Shown: in pieces, positions 22,339 to 33,300 of the stretch
Position numbering within the stretch: the first letter of the stretch is position 1
Layout of the letters: each line of letters starts with the position of its first letter
Assembly (NCBI GenBank): GCA_951799445.1
Contig: OX637287.1
Coordinates: 45,103,724-45,167,723 of the forward strand
DNA: 64,000 nt
Direction: 5' to 3'
Source of the DNA: Pseudisothecium myosuroides
Lineage: Eukaryota; Streptophyta; Bryopsida; Hypnales; Lembophyllaceae
The notes under the pieces: model-generated
The model's database searches: none
What the model was told of the DNA's origin: nothing
What the model saw: only the letters and a program-made list of their open reading frames with translations
Position numbers and translations under genes: made by a program

Positions 22339-23216
22339 TAACGACTTTTTTTGCAATGGGAGTCTTCCCAAGTGAAAAGCTACTTGCTTACAAAAAAATC
22401 CTACATATATGTATTAATTTGGGTACCTTCATTTGTGCTAAATTCTTCATCTATTTTTGAAATTTGATATGTATGTAACTCTAATTGTCTAACATGATAT
22501 AATTGTACGCAATTTTATAGGCAAAAAACTATACTTAGTTTAGAATCCTCACTTCACAAGAAGTCAAACTTTGACTATAAACTTTTCTCAAAAAATCTCT
22601 TTTGTGTAACTACAAATGCTATAATCTTGCAATTTGTACAATCAAATTTTGTGAAAAAAATTCCACATATTCTTAATGTTTGGTTTTATGTTATTGCAGT
22701 TTGATTTAATTATTAAAAAAATTCTTTGTAGAAGAAATCATCAAGTGATGGTTTGTAAATTGCTAGTAAGTTTATTTTGAGATTTTAAGGTACAAGGTGA
22801 CTTAGAATGTGATGAAACCCTTATTTGCTTCAAAAAATTTGAATGTGTGCACCTAATAAGATGTAATACTCAATGGTGGAGACGTTCAATTGTAGGTAGA
22901 GCAAGAATCTCACTCCAAGAACCTTTGTAAGAGTCTTAGAAAAAAAATCATAAACTTCAAATGTTATAATTTTGCAATCCATATGGTTTAATGAGCCAAA
23001 TTTTTCTCTGTGCACATTAACCTAATAGTGTATTACACTTTTATATGGTTGAGGTTCAAAACAAAGTTTGTTTTTTCAATGCACCCAAAAATGACGGTTT
23101 TCTACAACTCCATTTCATAAGTACCCTTCAACCTTTGAATTCTAAATTTTCTAATTAAATAACCGAGTATTATTAGCATTGAAATATTGGGCTTTGGCCT
23201 CTTCGTTATATCCCCA
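22339..23216. other. AT-rich intergenic region, nothing recognised
   Basis: No gene, RNA or clear repeat end is seen between the AGGTAG-family element and the next TIR element. Phrases such as TGAAAAAAATTCCACATATT resemble internal parts of TTAA family 1, so it may be an old degraded copy. Confidence 0.4.
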
Positions 23217-24875
23217 GGGATGATTGCATGAAAGACCGGTACTAAAACTATGTCACAGAGGGAGTGCCAAAGCTTCCTTTTGCAATAACTTCTGAAGCAT
23301 TACTTGCATGAACTTGAAATTTTTATTGGAGATGCCTCTCTTGAGTTTAGTCATGTCATATATTTTAGAAATTTTCAAAAATCATTTTGTATTTAAAAAT
23401 CATTTAAACTAATATGTCACATTTTGAGTTTAGAGGGTTTTTAGTACTATATGGAGTCCCCAAATTTAACCCCTAAAGGCCCAAGGCATTTTCTGGCTCC
23501 GAAACCACTGAAAACTGCCATTTCTGCTGCGATCACTCCCTAATCCAAAAAACACTTTTTTTTTTAGTATCTAACCGTAGGATCTTGTACTTCACTTGTC
23601 TCAAATCATGTGGTAAAAATATCATGAAGTTTGACCGTACGGATTGGAAGATATTAGCGTTTGAAGTTGGAAAAATAAGTTTTTTTGAACTCTAAATTGC
23701 AATTTCAGATGACTTTGACGGCCATTTGTGGATTTTTTTTGCACTACACACCATAAAGTTAAAAAATTTTATGTTGAACATTTGAGTTGAGAGTCAGGGA
23801 AAAAAATTTCAAAATGTCAAAACTTGATTTTCACATATAAAAAAATTGTTAAGTAGAAGTAGGTCCAAAATTGAACAAAACACTAAATCTTCAATAGCTC
23901 TTAGATGGAATTAAAAAACCATAATCCCAACGGTGGGATTGTTCTTGCAAACAAACTTAACCTCTTCAAAAAAAAAATTTGAAAAAATTTGAAAATTGCA
24001 TTCAAAAATGAATTTTATAAGTTGTTTTTTGAAGAAGACGCTTAGATTGCCCGAAAAACAAGATTGTCCATAACTTTCTCATTCTGAGTCCAAATAGAAT
24101 GAATCAAAGCTTCAAATTTAGATAAAAACATGATCTTTGAGAAAAAAAAATCAAAAAAAAAAATTCAATTTTTTAAAAGTTTTTTTTTTTCTGCCCGGCG
24201 AACTGCTTTTTTGACTTTGGGCAGCATAACTTTTTTTCCCGGGCACCGATTGAAAAAAAAATTATATTTTTGGAAAGCTAATGTGATTCCCTATCTTCAA
24301 AAAAAGTTTCAAAAAATCAGGTCGAAATTTCAGGTCGTACGAGCCTACCCAAAATCCCAAGTGTCCCTCGAGGGGACTTTGGGCCTTTAGGGGTTAATGA
24401 TTTGGAGCTGAAATTTCTATGGTCTATTTTCATAGTAGGAAGTCATGTTCCTACCAAGAAGAATTAAAAAATATTATATTTTATGTCCTCTACGTTCATG
24501 CAAAGAAGGCTCCCTTGCGAGCACAATTTTGAATGTTGAAAATGGTTTCAAGATCATTTTTTTGGTGAAATCTCTTGAAGATAAAGTCTTCCCAAATGGA
24601 CAATTTTTAGTTTCTTTAAATAAAAAATTCCTATTTTGTACAAATTAAAACGTCAAACTATGTATTTTCTTCAAAATTTCAGCTCACACGTTTTTGTGAA
24701 TAACTTTTTACCTAGATTTTTTTTAGGTCTGAAATTTTGGTGATGTGCTATTTTTAGAGTCATACTAATTATCCTTATTTTATTTTATTTTTAAAAATTT
24801 GTGTGCAAAAGCTCATAGTACTGGGATTACTAGCTAAAATGGAACAAAAACAGCCAATCATTCATGCAATCACCC
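23217..24875. mobile_element. GGGT-ATTGC TIR element, split by a TTAA element
   Basis: The left end is GGGATGATTGCATGAAAGA and the right end TTCATGCAATCACCC. The sequence is colinear with the element at 62626-63366 on both sides of the nested TTAA element (23470-24393). After removing the nested element and one TTAA the length is about 731 bp, against 741 bp for the other copy. No coding region is seen. Confidence 0.7.
23470..24393. mobile_element. TTAA-flanked TIR element, family 1, nested copy
   Basis: TTAA (23466-23469) then CCCCTAAAGGCCCAAGG; GGGCCTTTAGGGG then TTAA (24394-24397). The length is 924 bp. The host element has an uninterrupted relative in which the same position (62875-62878) is a single TTAA followed by TGATTTGGAGCTG, as on the right of this insertion. 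It contains the family's internal blocks (GCCCGG, AGAATGAATCAAAGCTT) and no coding region. Confidence 0.85.
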
Positions 24876-26302
24876 GTAACCACTTCATTACTCATGAAAA
24901 AAGAAAGAACATAATATTTTTAACCTTCGTTGGGATTTTTTGTTTGCTCCCCCCCAAAGTGGGAGCCTCCCAAACATTGGAACTTATGAGGTAAACAGGC
25001 ATGCACTTGCTCTGTGGAATTTGGCACCCAGCTAATTTGATCCACCTGTCTCCATCTTTGACAACCCTCTGTGGAACTATCTGAGCCCAACCAATCTGAT
25101 CCATGCAATTAAAACTGAATTCCTTCCCAGGTATTTAGAGGCGAATTATACCTCCATCTGGGGGGAGGGTATTTAGGTACTTAACAATGTTATAGACATG
25201 TGGATTATGATCCATGTTAAGGACAAAAGTTTTTTTTCATTTCTTGGAGACTAAATAATGTAAAAACTTGCATCCAATTGCAAAGTAGTTGATTTTGTAT
25301 TATGTGACGTCTCTTCCTAAGTTTAGAGTCCCTAATTCCAAATTTGAACTCTCTTTTTTCAAAAAAATTCATCTATATAAGATAATTTGTTCTTGATTTA
25401 TTTTCCTTCTCTTCCCCGATCTCTTTGTTCACAAGCCCTAAAGCCCTGCATATAAATGATATACATGCACCCAAACAATGGAAGGCTAGCAAACATGGCA
25501 ATGGAGTAAGCTTGCAAAGAACCATTGTAGTTAAAAGCAACCATTGCAAAGCGTCATCAATAAATTATCCTTATCCTTTTGATTGCCATGAGCCAAAATT
25601 GACAAAGCATTTGCTCAAATTCAACAATTGTCTAGTTTTCAAAAAAATCCAACGAAAGTTGATTTTAAAGAATTATATAAAGCAACCAATGAAAGTTGCA
25701 GCATCTTGTACTTCAAAGATGTCCAATTCAGGGTAGTCTAATGTCAATAATAGGTGTTTCTATGACCTCAACTTTGAAAATTTGTAGAATATTCACACAA
25801 ATTCTAAAAATTCTCAAACCAATTGTTTTTCACTTATGTTTTTACTCGCTAACATTGTAATATGATAGTTTTCCCAAATTGTGTTTAAAATTGCTCATTT
25901 GAAGAAAGTGTTTGTTTTGGGTGCAGATACCTTATGCGTTTGAAACAAAAGAAAGAACACCCATCATTGTTAACACTTGGCAAGAAACATGAGGAAACAT
26001 TGGAGCCTTTGATTTTTTAGCAATACATGTAGTGGAAGGATCACACATGCAAATTCTTTGATTTTGGAGGGAGTGACAGTGTTTTATTTTTTCTTTGTTA
26101 TTTAGCAACCCAACAAATTTGTGACACAAAGCTCAGATAGCAAGGGAAAGAGTTTTTCAAGCGGGATCTCAGCTTCTGAAGTATAAATGGCAAGCTATTT
26201 GACATCCATTTAGGCATTACCTATTAAGAGCATCTTTAGTCATCTATCAAAAGTTCTTTTAGTCAAAACTCCATATTGAAGATTGGGAAAGTAATTCACT
26301 TA
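24876..26302. other. Intergenic, no confident gene
   Basis: Mostly AT-rich. The stretch 24890-25180 has a more balanced composition and a minus-strand frame (25104-24892) that reads WAQIVPQRVVKDGDRWIKLA, which looks protein-like but has no family I can name and no splice context. A plus-strand frame at 25425-25736 is also open but has no supporting features. I list neither as a gene. Confidence 0.3.
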
Positions 26303-26610
26303 AGGTAGCAACACTCATAACCATCATTGTATCCATAACCATCACCTCTAAAATCTTGAAAAATTTGTGGAAGTAAATAGATGTAAGGATGTACTATATG
26401 TGAACATCAGACCCTAGTGTTGGTATTAGGTACAATTGCAGTTGGCTCTTTAAAAATTCATAACTTATTCTCACAGTATCCAAATAATACATTCAAAAGT
26501 GCACATGTGTTATTTTTCTCTTGCTAATAGGATCCTATAATTTCCAAAATGTTTATTTATAATAATCCTATTCAAAACCCTTATTTTGACGGTTATGGGT
26601 GCTGCTACCT
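26303..26610. mobile_element. AGGTAG/TA family element, 308 bp
   Basis: The ends are AGGTAGCAACACTCATAACC and GGTTATGGGTGCTGCTACCT, with TA on both sides (26301-26302 and 26611-26612). The right TA is part of the TTAA used by the adjoining family 1 element, so the two abut with overlapping targets. Confidence 0.7.
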
Positions 26611-26613
26611 TAA

Positions 26614-27798
26614 CCCCTAAAGGATTGTTTGTCTCCTTGGGGGACAATTTGAGTTCGGGTAGGTTTCTAATGTCTCAACTTGTAGTGAATGTTTTTTTAA
26701 CTTTTTGAAGACATGTAGTTTTGCAAGACTGTTTTGTGGATGTATAATTTTTATTTCAATTGATACCTATGAGCAAAAGTTATGGCACAATAAGCCAAAA
26801 AAGGAGGTTGACTGGCATGAGGGTTGCTATTATGTGAGCATAGGAGTGTGAGCCTATGAGCCTAGAATACTACACACCTATGTTATAGGTGTATATACTA
26901 TAAAAATTATCTATTACTATAGGATATATATCTTACAAATACCTATATTATAGGTGTTTATGATACATACACCTTCTATAGTGTGTGGTATTTATATTAT
27001 AGGTACCTATATTGAAGGCTCAATGCTCACAAGCTCGCATTCTTGTACTCACATACTAGCACCGTTGCGGCTGGCATCACTAAAAAAATCACAAAAAGTC
27101 AAAATAAAATTTTAAATTTTTTTCCTAAAATATTATATTTTTGTTTACATGTGAAGCTTTGATTCATTCTATTTAGACTAGTGATGAGAAAGTTAAGGAC
27201 AATCTCAATTTTTTTGGATAATCTCAATATTTTCTTTAAAAAATAACTCATAGAATTCATTTTTGAATGCGATTTTTACAATTTTTCAAAAAACATTGTC
27301 AGAAAGCATTAAGTTTGCCTAGAAGAACAATCTTACCATTGTAATTATTGTGTTTCAATTCCATCTTTAAGCTATTAACGGTATAGTTTTTCCTTCAATC
27401 TTGAATCTACTTCTACTTAATAATTTTTAATGAGTAAAAATTAAGTGTTTTTTTCCTAAATCTTTTTTTTTAGATTCTCAACTCAACTTTTCAACATAAA
27501 AAATTAGAAAATCAAAATCAATAGTACAAAAAATTTAAGTTAAGAAGATTCAAAGCCAATAAATCTAGTCAAACAAGGTGCAAAAAACTTGTTTTCTTCA
27601 CTTTGGATGCAAATATATCTTGCAATCTAGAGAGTCAAAGTTTTTGAAATTTCTTCCATACATTCTTATATTAGTCTAGTATAAGATCCTATGGTTAGAT
27701 ATACAAAGAAAAATAATTAAAAAAAAATTTGCTCTTTGTGATAAAAATGGCAATTTTGAGTGTTTTTTTGATGAAAAAAGGCCTTGGGACTTCAAGGG
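26614..27798. mobile_element. TTAA-flanked TIR element, family 1, with nested TIR insert
   Basis: TTAA (26610-26613) then CCCCTAAAGGATTG; GGACTTCAAGGG then TTAA (27799-27802). At 1,185 bp it is about 260 bp longer than the standard copies. The excess corresponds to a nested TIR element at about 26826-27062, whose ends are related inverted sequences (GCTATTATGTGAGCA and TACTCACATACTAGC) around TATAGGTGT repeats. Confidence 0.7.
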
Positions 27799-27879
27799 TT
27801 AAGTGCCCCACCTTTGCAACTTGCCACTTTAACTTGCAACCAATGGCAATTCTTATGACATTTAGTAGCATTAGTTACT

Positions 27880-28023
27880 ACTGCCTTGGCTCTACAATGT
27901 TGGGTGTGGAATATCCCACACCCAACAACCTAGTCTACATCCTCTACACGTTAGTAGTAACTGATGAAGGACTGCTGGGTGTGGAATATCCAACACCAAA
28001 TACTGTAGAACCAAGGTAGTGCC
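27880..28023. mobile_element. Short foldback (palindromic) element
   Basis: The arms are TACTGCCTTGGCTCTACA and TGTAGAACCAAGGTAGTG, followed inward by GGGTGTGGAATATCC on both sides. About 145 bp, near-complete hairpin, no coding capacity. A tandem second GGTGTGGAATATCC occurs within each arm. Confidence 0.5.
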
Positions 28024-28263
28024 AACCAATGTTAAGCTTTGAGTGTGCAAAAGCAAAATAAATCTCATCATGGATAATATCAATACACCGTTTTGAAATT
28101 GAATAGTAGCATTGACTAGTGGAGTTGCAAAACAACATTAAAAATACAATTTTGGCATACGAACTACTAAATATTTTGGCAGGACCATGCATTTATAGCT
28201 CATTTGTCATCCCCCAAATGCCAGAGTGGCTAGCTTGAAAGCCAAGACCACCGGAGAGGACTA

Positions 28264-28578
28264 AGGCAGGAGGTCCATAAAGCGACCATCTAAGCGCTGA
28301 ACCTGAATTTTGGGGAGGTAAAACATCTTGAAATATTTTTCAGTAAATTTTCCTTGAAAGACAAGAAGAAATGGCATCTGGCTCAAGTTGTTTCATATTT
28401 TTCGGAGCTTTGTGGAATTAGTTATGAAATTTTGAAGGTGAAAAGCCAAAGGGCTGTAAAAGCGACCACCTCTTAGAATGTACATCCTTTGTACATTTTG
28501 GAAAATTGAAGAAAGCAAAATGTACCTATGTGTCCTGATCGGTTCAAAATGCCCGGTCGGAGTTCGAGCCTCCTACCT
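28264..28578. mobile_element. AGGTAG/TA family element, 315 bp
   Basis: The ends are AGGCAGGAGGTCCATAAAGC and GAGCCTCCTACCT with TA on both sides (28262-28263, 28579-28580). The inside matches the 318-bp copy at 39054: CTGAATTTTGGGGAGGT and TTTTCAGTAAATTTTCCTTG. Confidence 0.75.
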
Positions 28579-29150
28579 TAGGAGCCTTGAAGTTCTCTCC
28601 TTACCGGCTTGCCGCTATGAAAAGAGTCCCTTCACGGACCTGCAATACGAAGGCCCTCGAAACTAAGAGGCGAGTTTTTTCAAAGAGATCTCAACGAAGC
28701 AACTCTTTCATCCACCAACAAAAATCCTCAATTTTCAAGATGAAGAGCAGCTTTCGCGGTCTGGCTACGAAAGTTGCTTACCAAAGTGTTCCGCTTCGGC
28801 GTTTCCTTTTTTCAATGGAAATCGTCCATGTGTTTCAAGAAGAAGAAAAAAAAGAAAAAAAGTTGCTTACCAAAATTGGAATTCAAAGTGAACAGTAACT
28901 ATTTCACGGACCTGTTTTGCGACAGGCAGGAGATACTCTTCAATTTTGTTAGATTGGCGTGATTCCTGCATCAAAATTTGGAGACATAAATCTACAAATA
29001 ACTTAGTTGTAAATACTGGGCTGGTGTAGAATAACGTCCTGAAAGGTGCCAATTTGAAAGTATAGTTAAATTCCGCCCATTTAACGAAATTGACGTTACG
29101 AGCTGTCGAGCTCCACCAAAAAATTTGATGGCGATTATGCAGCTGTATAT
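28579..29150. other. Intergenic, unusual composition, no identified gene
   Basis: The part 28580-28860 is less AT-rich than its surroundings and has an open plus-strand frame (28587-28898) rich in arginine, lysine and serine, ending in a lysine/glutamate repeat encoded by AGAAGAAGAAAAAA. It has no recognisable motif and no splice signals that I can connect. I see nothing else here. Confidence 0.3.
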
Positions 29151-29152
29151 TC

Positions 29153-29505
29153 CGGTATATCAGAATCCAAACTAATTTTGATGTCCTACAAGCCCTTGGA
29201 TCAGTGGCACTGTGGCACCAGCCTCAGAGCCGCTCCAGTCCCGAACCTTGAAGCAGCATGCCAACGAAGCAGGCGGTGCTCAAATCCACATCATTATATC
29301 ACTGAAGCAGTTAAATCACAAGCGACCTATAGATTCCGGTATATCAAAATCCAAACTAATCTGATGTGCTACAAGCCCTTGGTTCAATGGCACTGCGGCA
29401 CTAGCATCAGTCAAACTCATGCTGGTCGGGTGGGAAGCCCGGTGGGAAGATTTCAACCCTGGCTCGATTCTTGCAGCACACGGCTCTCGATAATGTACGC
29501 TTTTG
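29153..29505 (+). mobile_element. Two tandem SINE-like units
   Basis: Both units (29153-29290 and 29333-29505) share ATATCA.AATCCAAACTAAT and CTACAAGCCCTTGG. The second contains TTGGTTCAATGGCAC (about 29380), similar to a polymerase III A box, and GGCTCGATTCTTGC (29461), similar to a B box. The spacing of about 75 bp is longer than in an ordinary tRNA. A third copy lies at 32088. A tRNA-derived SINE fits, but there is no clear poly(A) tail or target duplication. Confidence 0.4.
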
Positions 29506-29589
29506 ATTCGACAATGTTGTTTGGTCAATTTCATGTGAGCAAGCCAAAATTGATTCTTATAAGCTCTCCATATAGCTGCATAGGTAGCT

Positions 29590-30254
29590 AAAAATATAAG
29601 TTGTGGTCAAGTGGTAACCATTGCATTGAATCATTGCATTTGTATTAAAGATATATTAGCCACCAAACTCCCTAGATATAATCCACGTAGAGAATCTATA
29701 AAAATTGTGAGAAATCATGTTCAAATCGAGTTTAGGCCACACAATATGGGTGTTTGTTGCAATCCAATGTGCATAGGAAGGAGTCTCTAAAGACAAGCTT
29801 GAGGTTGTTATTGATGCCCCAGGAGATCATACTAAATAATAGATCTCAAGCTAAAAAGATCAAAATGTTCCAAACTGTAATGTGCCTGTCTTACACAACT
29901 TGAAAATACACTATTGAATACTCCATTTCACTTTGAGGTTCTCAATTGCATGAAATTTTGAGCATTTGAAATCAATTTCAATTTGCACATTTCACATTGT
30001 TGAAACCCTGAAACATGTGAGACCGAAACATTGTTGCCTGGTACTGTACAGACAAATGTCGCAGTACCAGACAAACGAAGCACTCCCAGAACGAGACATC
30101 GCCCCATTATTTACGGAATGAGATACTTACAAGATTCTTACAGTAAATTTCTTACCTTTGGATAATTCCTTCGTTATCAGTCTAACAATACTTCTACAAC
30201 TCCTAAACAACGCTGGTCATCAATACAACAACACGGTGGGGCAATAGAACTAAC
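29590..30254. repeat. 3' flank of copy 3, matches 41090-41669
   Basis: Colinear with the 3' flank of copy 4: GCCACACAATATG, GTTGCAATCCAATGTG, GATGCCCCAGG, GTTGCCTGGTACTGTACAGA and CCAGAACGAGACATCG occur in the same order. Only the last part (from about 30070) is shared with copies 1 and 2, so copies 3 and 4 form a separate pair. Confidence 0.75.
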
Positions 30255-31124
30255 TTAGTTGTCGACCTGGATCTTCACAGCTGCATCAGCAATCTCGGCG
30301 GCCAAGGCTCGCAGAAACGCAGAGTATGGCGATGTGGTGAGCACATACACTCCGGAGGTCCCCATCAGGGAAGGACACCTCTCTTCCACGGTCTTCATCT
30401 CTTTCATGAGCTCGCACGAGGAAGCCTTCCACAGAGTCATGTTCAAAACATCCCACGGCAATGGCTCATTCCCTGGTGGAAGCACTTTCACATGTTCAGC
30501 CATGTCCAGTAACATGCTGCAAATCGTCTCTTTGTCCTTGAGATTTTTCATCAGAAAGTGTGGCCCTCGGTTGCACAAAAACTCCAGGCACTGGGAGTGG
30601 GAAATTCCGTCTGAAACGACATCACCAGGCTCACCACAAGTGAACTTCTTGTCTTCACTCCCTGGGGATGGATCTCCTTTTGAACCTGGCAATCAGGAGA
30701 TTTCAGGAAAATAATATATAAGTTACGTTTCTGGATTATCAATGTTGCTGAAGCACCACTGAGTGAGCTATGGAAAGAATAGATTTTGTTTTTAAGACAC
30801 GATTCTTTCCAAAGGTGGTGGTACATTTAATCAGTCACCGTTGGTTGGCATACCTTGTTCTTGCAGAATCTTCATGGCAGCGTTGTCAGAGTCCCGCCCT
30901 TCCCCGTTCTGGAGATGCCCTGCTACCATGTGGGCTTCAAGAGCACCGTCAACAATGCGAGGCATTCCTGCAGGCAAAATGTCGGGCGCCATGGTGAATT
31001 CAGGGAGCCTCTCCTCGTCGTGAAGTCCAGGAACCTTCGTCTCCAAAATGTATGTCAAGAATTCGCTTCTTTTGATCTGCACAGCTGCGGAGCTCAGTGC
31101 ATGATCCAGCGTGAACGGCCTCAT
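30255..31124 (-). CDS. Tandem-family gene, copy 3: unknown two-exon protein, about 233 aa
   Basis: Exon 1 runs 31124-30854 and exon 2 about 30685-30255. The donor is AACAAG|GTATGC. Two in-phase acceptors are available because 24 nt is inserted at the exon 2 start: TTGCCAG| gives GSKGDPSPGSEDKKFTCGE, and CCCCAG| gives GSEDKKFTCGE. The middle of exon 1 is shortened (LHDEERLPEFTMAPDIL). Substitutions in exon 2 include a run of amino-acid changes in EERCPSLMG, where the other copies have EEKCSSLIG. The frame is otherwise open and the protein has no recognised domain. Its upstream region lacks the TATA block kept by copies 1, 2 and 4, so expression may differ. Confidence 0.7.
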
Positions 31125-31480
31125 GGTGGCGGCCTACGTTTCTTCACAAAATCGATCTGTGCAGGTCAACAAACCACACATTCAAAACCTATCTATCTAC
31201 TTGGTGAGACAAAATTCTGAATGCATCAGCGTGCGACTCCAATTAGCTACGTTGACAAGCGGCACGCTCATAAACCACGCACTCTCTGTTCGCCATTTAT
31301 CCCGAGTCTGGCATGCAAATCAAAACAAAACAAAGCGATACGAAGTGTTTACGAGTGTCCAGAATCTAGCTACAAATTGGATATATTACCAGAATTTTTT
31401 GACAGGAAGGTAGCTTAAAGTACACTTACAAGATCGACAGATCGTCAGGGAGGTCGTGACAGGGTGTAGAGGTGATAATC
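31125..31480 (-). promoter_or_regulatory. 5' leader of copy 3, promoter block replaced
   Basis: The leader is colinear with the other copies down to GATAATCTCTTGCAAA (about 31475). There the conserved TATA-bearing segment is missing: GCAAATACCTCC leads directly to CTCCAGCAGCC. Beyond that the sequence is unrelated to the other upstream regions. Confidence 0.6.
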
Positions 31481-31705
31481 TCTTGCAAATACCTCCCCGC
31501 TCCAGCAGCCTTTTCAGATGACCAGTGATGCTACTATCAATTCCTTGGTGACCCGGAATTGCTCTTACGCTAGAAAAGCTAAACAGTCGACTTCGAAATT
31601 TCTGAATCTCGGCAGCCTGTTCCCTCAGTTTTAAGTTCACGCTCATGTCCTCCACATCCCTGCCAATCTAATCCCACCACTTTCTGCTTTTACAATGTCA
31701 TGTGA

Positions 31706-31990
31706 TGTGGGGTCTGGGTTATATCACAAACACTACTGACTTTATGTGGGGTCTGGGTTATAAGACACTACTGACTTCATGTGTCGGTCTGGGTAATATC
31801 ACAAACACTACTGACTTTATGTGGGGTCTGGGTTATAAAGCACTACAGTACTGACTTCATGTGTCGGTCTGGGTTATATCACAAACACTACTGACTTTAT
31901 GTGGGGTCTGGGTTATAAAGCACTACAGTACTGACTTCATGTGTCGGTCTGGGTTATATCACAAACACTACTGACTTTATGTGGGGTCGG
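31706..31990. repeat. Minisatellite, about 80-bp unit
   Basis: About three and a half units, each holding two related half-repeats: ACTACTGACTTTATGTGGGG TCTGGGTTATA and ACTGACTTCATGTG TCGGTCTGGGT. The first unit is shorter (about 74 bp). The array is compact and highly uniform. Confidence 0.85.
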
Positions 31991-32087
31991 GTTACTTTCC
32001 ATGTAAGTATATCACTGAAGCAGTGTAGCTCGTTGATTAAATCACAAACGACAATGCACCTATACATATATATATTCCCGTCAGACT

Positions 32088-32205
32088 ACAAGCCCTTGGA
32101 TCGATGGCACTGTGGCACTAGCATCAGTCAAATTCATGGCGGCCGGGTGGGAAGATTTCAACCCTGTCTCGATTCTTCCAACACACGACTCTAGCTCGAT
32201 GATGT
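32088..32205 (+). mobile_element. SINE-like unit, third copy
   Basis: Matches the unit at 29333: CTACAAGCCCTTGG, TCGATGGCACTGTGGCACTA, GGGTGGGAAGATTTCAACCC, then TCTCGATTCTTCC as a B-box-like motif. A-box-like TTGGATCGATGG lies at about 32096. Confidence 0.4.
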
Positions 32206-32519
32206 AAAATATCACAATCGAAACCTCGAAACTCGGTCGGAATCTCTCCTCCCTGCCTGCTTACCTTCAAATCGCAAATTTCAGAGATTTTAGACCAGTT
32301 CCAGACTGAACCCTTGGACCTATACCTGCCCTAGTTTTCAGAGATGCGAGCAAGTCACAATTTTGGCTCTGAAATACCGGTACAGTAAGGTGAATGTCAA
32401 TTTCGTTAAAGTGGCACAATTCCAACGTCAAAAATTGTGTTGTAGAGATGCAGACCAAAAAAGTCCATTCCTTTCTTTGACCTTTCTCATGGAGTCAAGT
32501 CTCTGCCAAATTAAAACTA

Positions 32520-32930
32520 AGGTAGGAGGCTCTAAAAGCAAGCAGGCATTTAGAACCGCCATATAGACTCGCTTAAAATGGAAGTGAGGCAGTCTTTAAA
32601 TGGACCTTCTATAGTCGTTGAATGGATCAATAAAAAAAATATTATTTATTGCAAGAGACAATCATTCTCTTTGCTTTCCCCATTTTTCTCTAGAAGTTGC
32701 ATGTGAACGGTTTATGGAAGACCTAGGGTCATAAATAGGGACCTATGACTCATCTTGTTTGAAAATTCATAAGTAATTCAAAAATGCTTCAAAAAATACA
32801 AAACAACTTGTGTTACAATCAAAATCTATTTCTCTTTGTCTGAAAAATGAGCTAAAAATAATCTTGTCTAAGAAACCACATGAAAAAGGCGGATCAGCTC
32901 TTAAGTGCTTGCTTTCAGAGCCTCCTACCT
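32520..32930. mobile_element. AGGTAG/TA family element, 411 bp
   Basis: The ends are AGGTAGGAGGCTCTAAAAGC and GCTTTCAGAGCCTCCTACCT with TA on both sides (32518-32519, 32931-32932). Its length equals that of the copy at 38190. No coding capacity. Confidence 0.8.
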
Positions 32931-33300
32931 TAACTACAGCTTTTGAAAGCTAAGAAGAGGGAAAAATGTAATAAAATTGGCGGTGGCATGTAGGCAATTG
33001 CCCTACCATCTTTTTTAACTCCCGCCAAGCACAATTGTGCACCTAAGATTCACAAAAAATGTGCCATATTCATTACCATCCAACAACATTGTTTGGTCTA
33101 TAAATTGCTCTTAAGAACCTAAAAGTGCCTCAAATCAAGCAAGCATTTTGTAGATTGAGAATGGATTGGTATTAAGTTGGTGGTAGATTATTGGTGAATA
33201 TAAAGTAATAAAACAACTTTTGGAGTCTTCAAACCATGATTTTATTTATTAATTCTAAGTTTTTTACCAATACTTTTCTTTGTTTGATACACCTCAAAAT
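32931..33300. other. Intergenic, nothing recognised
   Basis: AT-rich stretch between two transposons. I see no gene or repeat end. Confidence 0.4.

Noticed and set aside
27892..28192. Minus-strand frames with LGSTVFGVGYSTP-like repeats
   Set aside because: They are explained by the palindromic element at 27880-28023.
29380..29475. A true tRNA gene
   Set aside because: Box-like motifs are present but too far apart, and no cloverleaf with an acceptor stem can be drawn. A SINE-like repeat is more likely.
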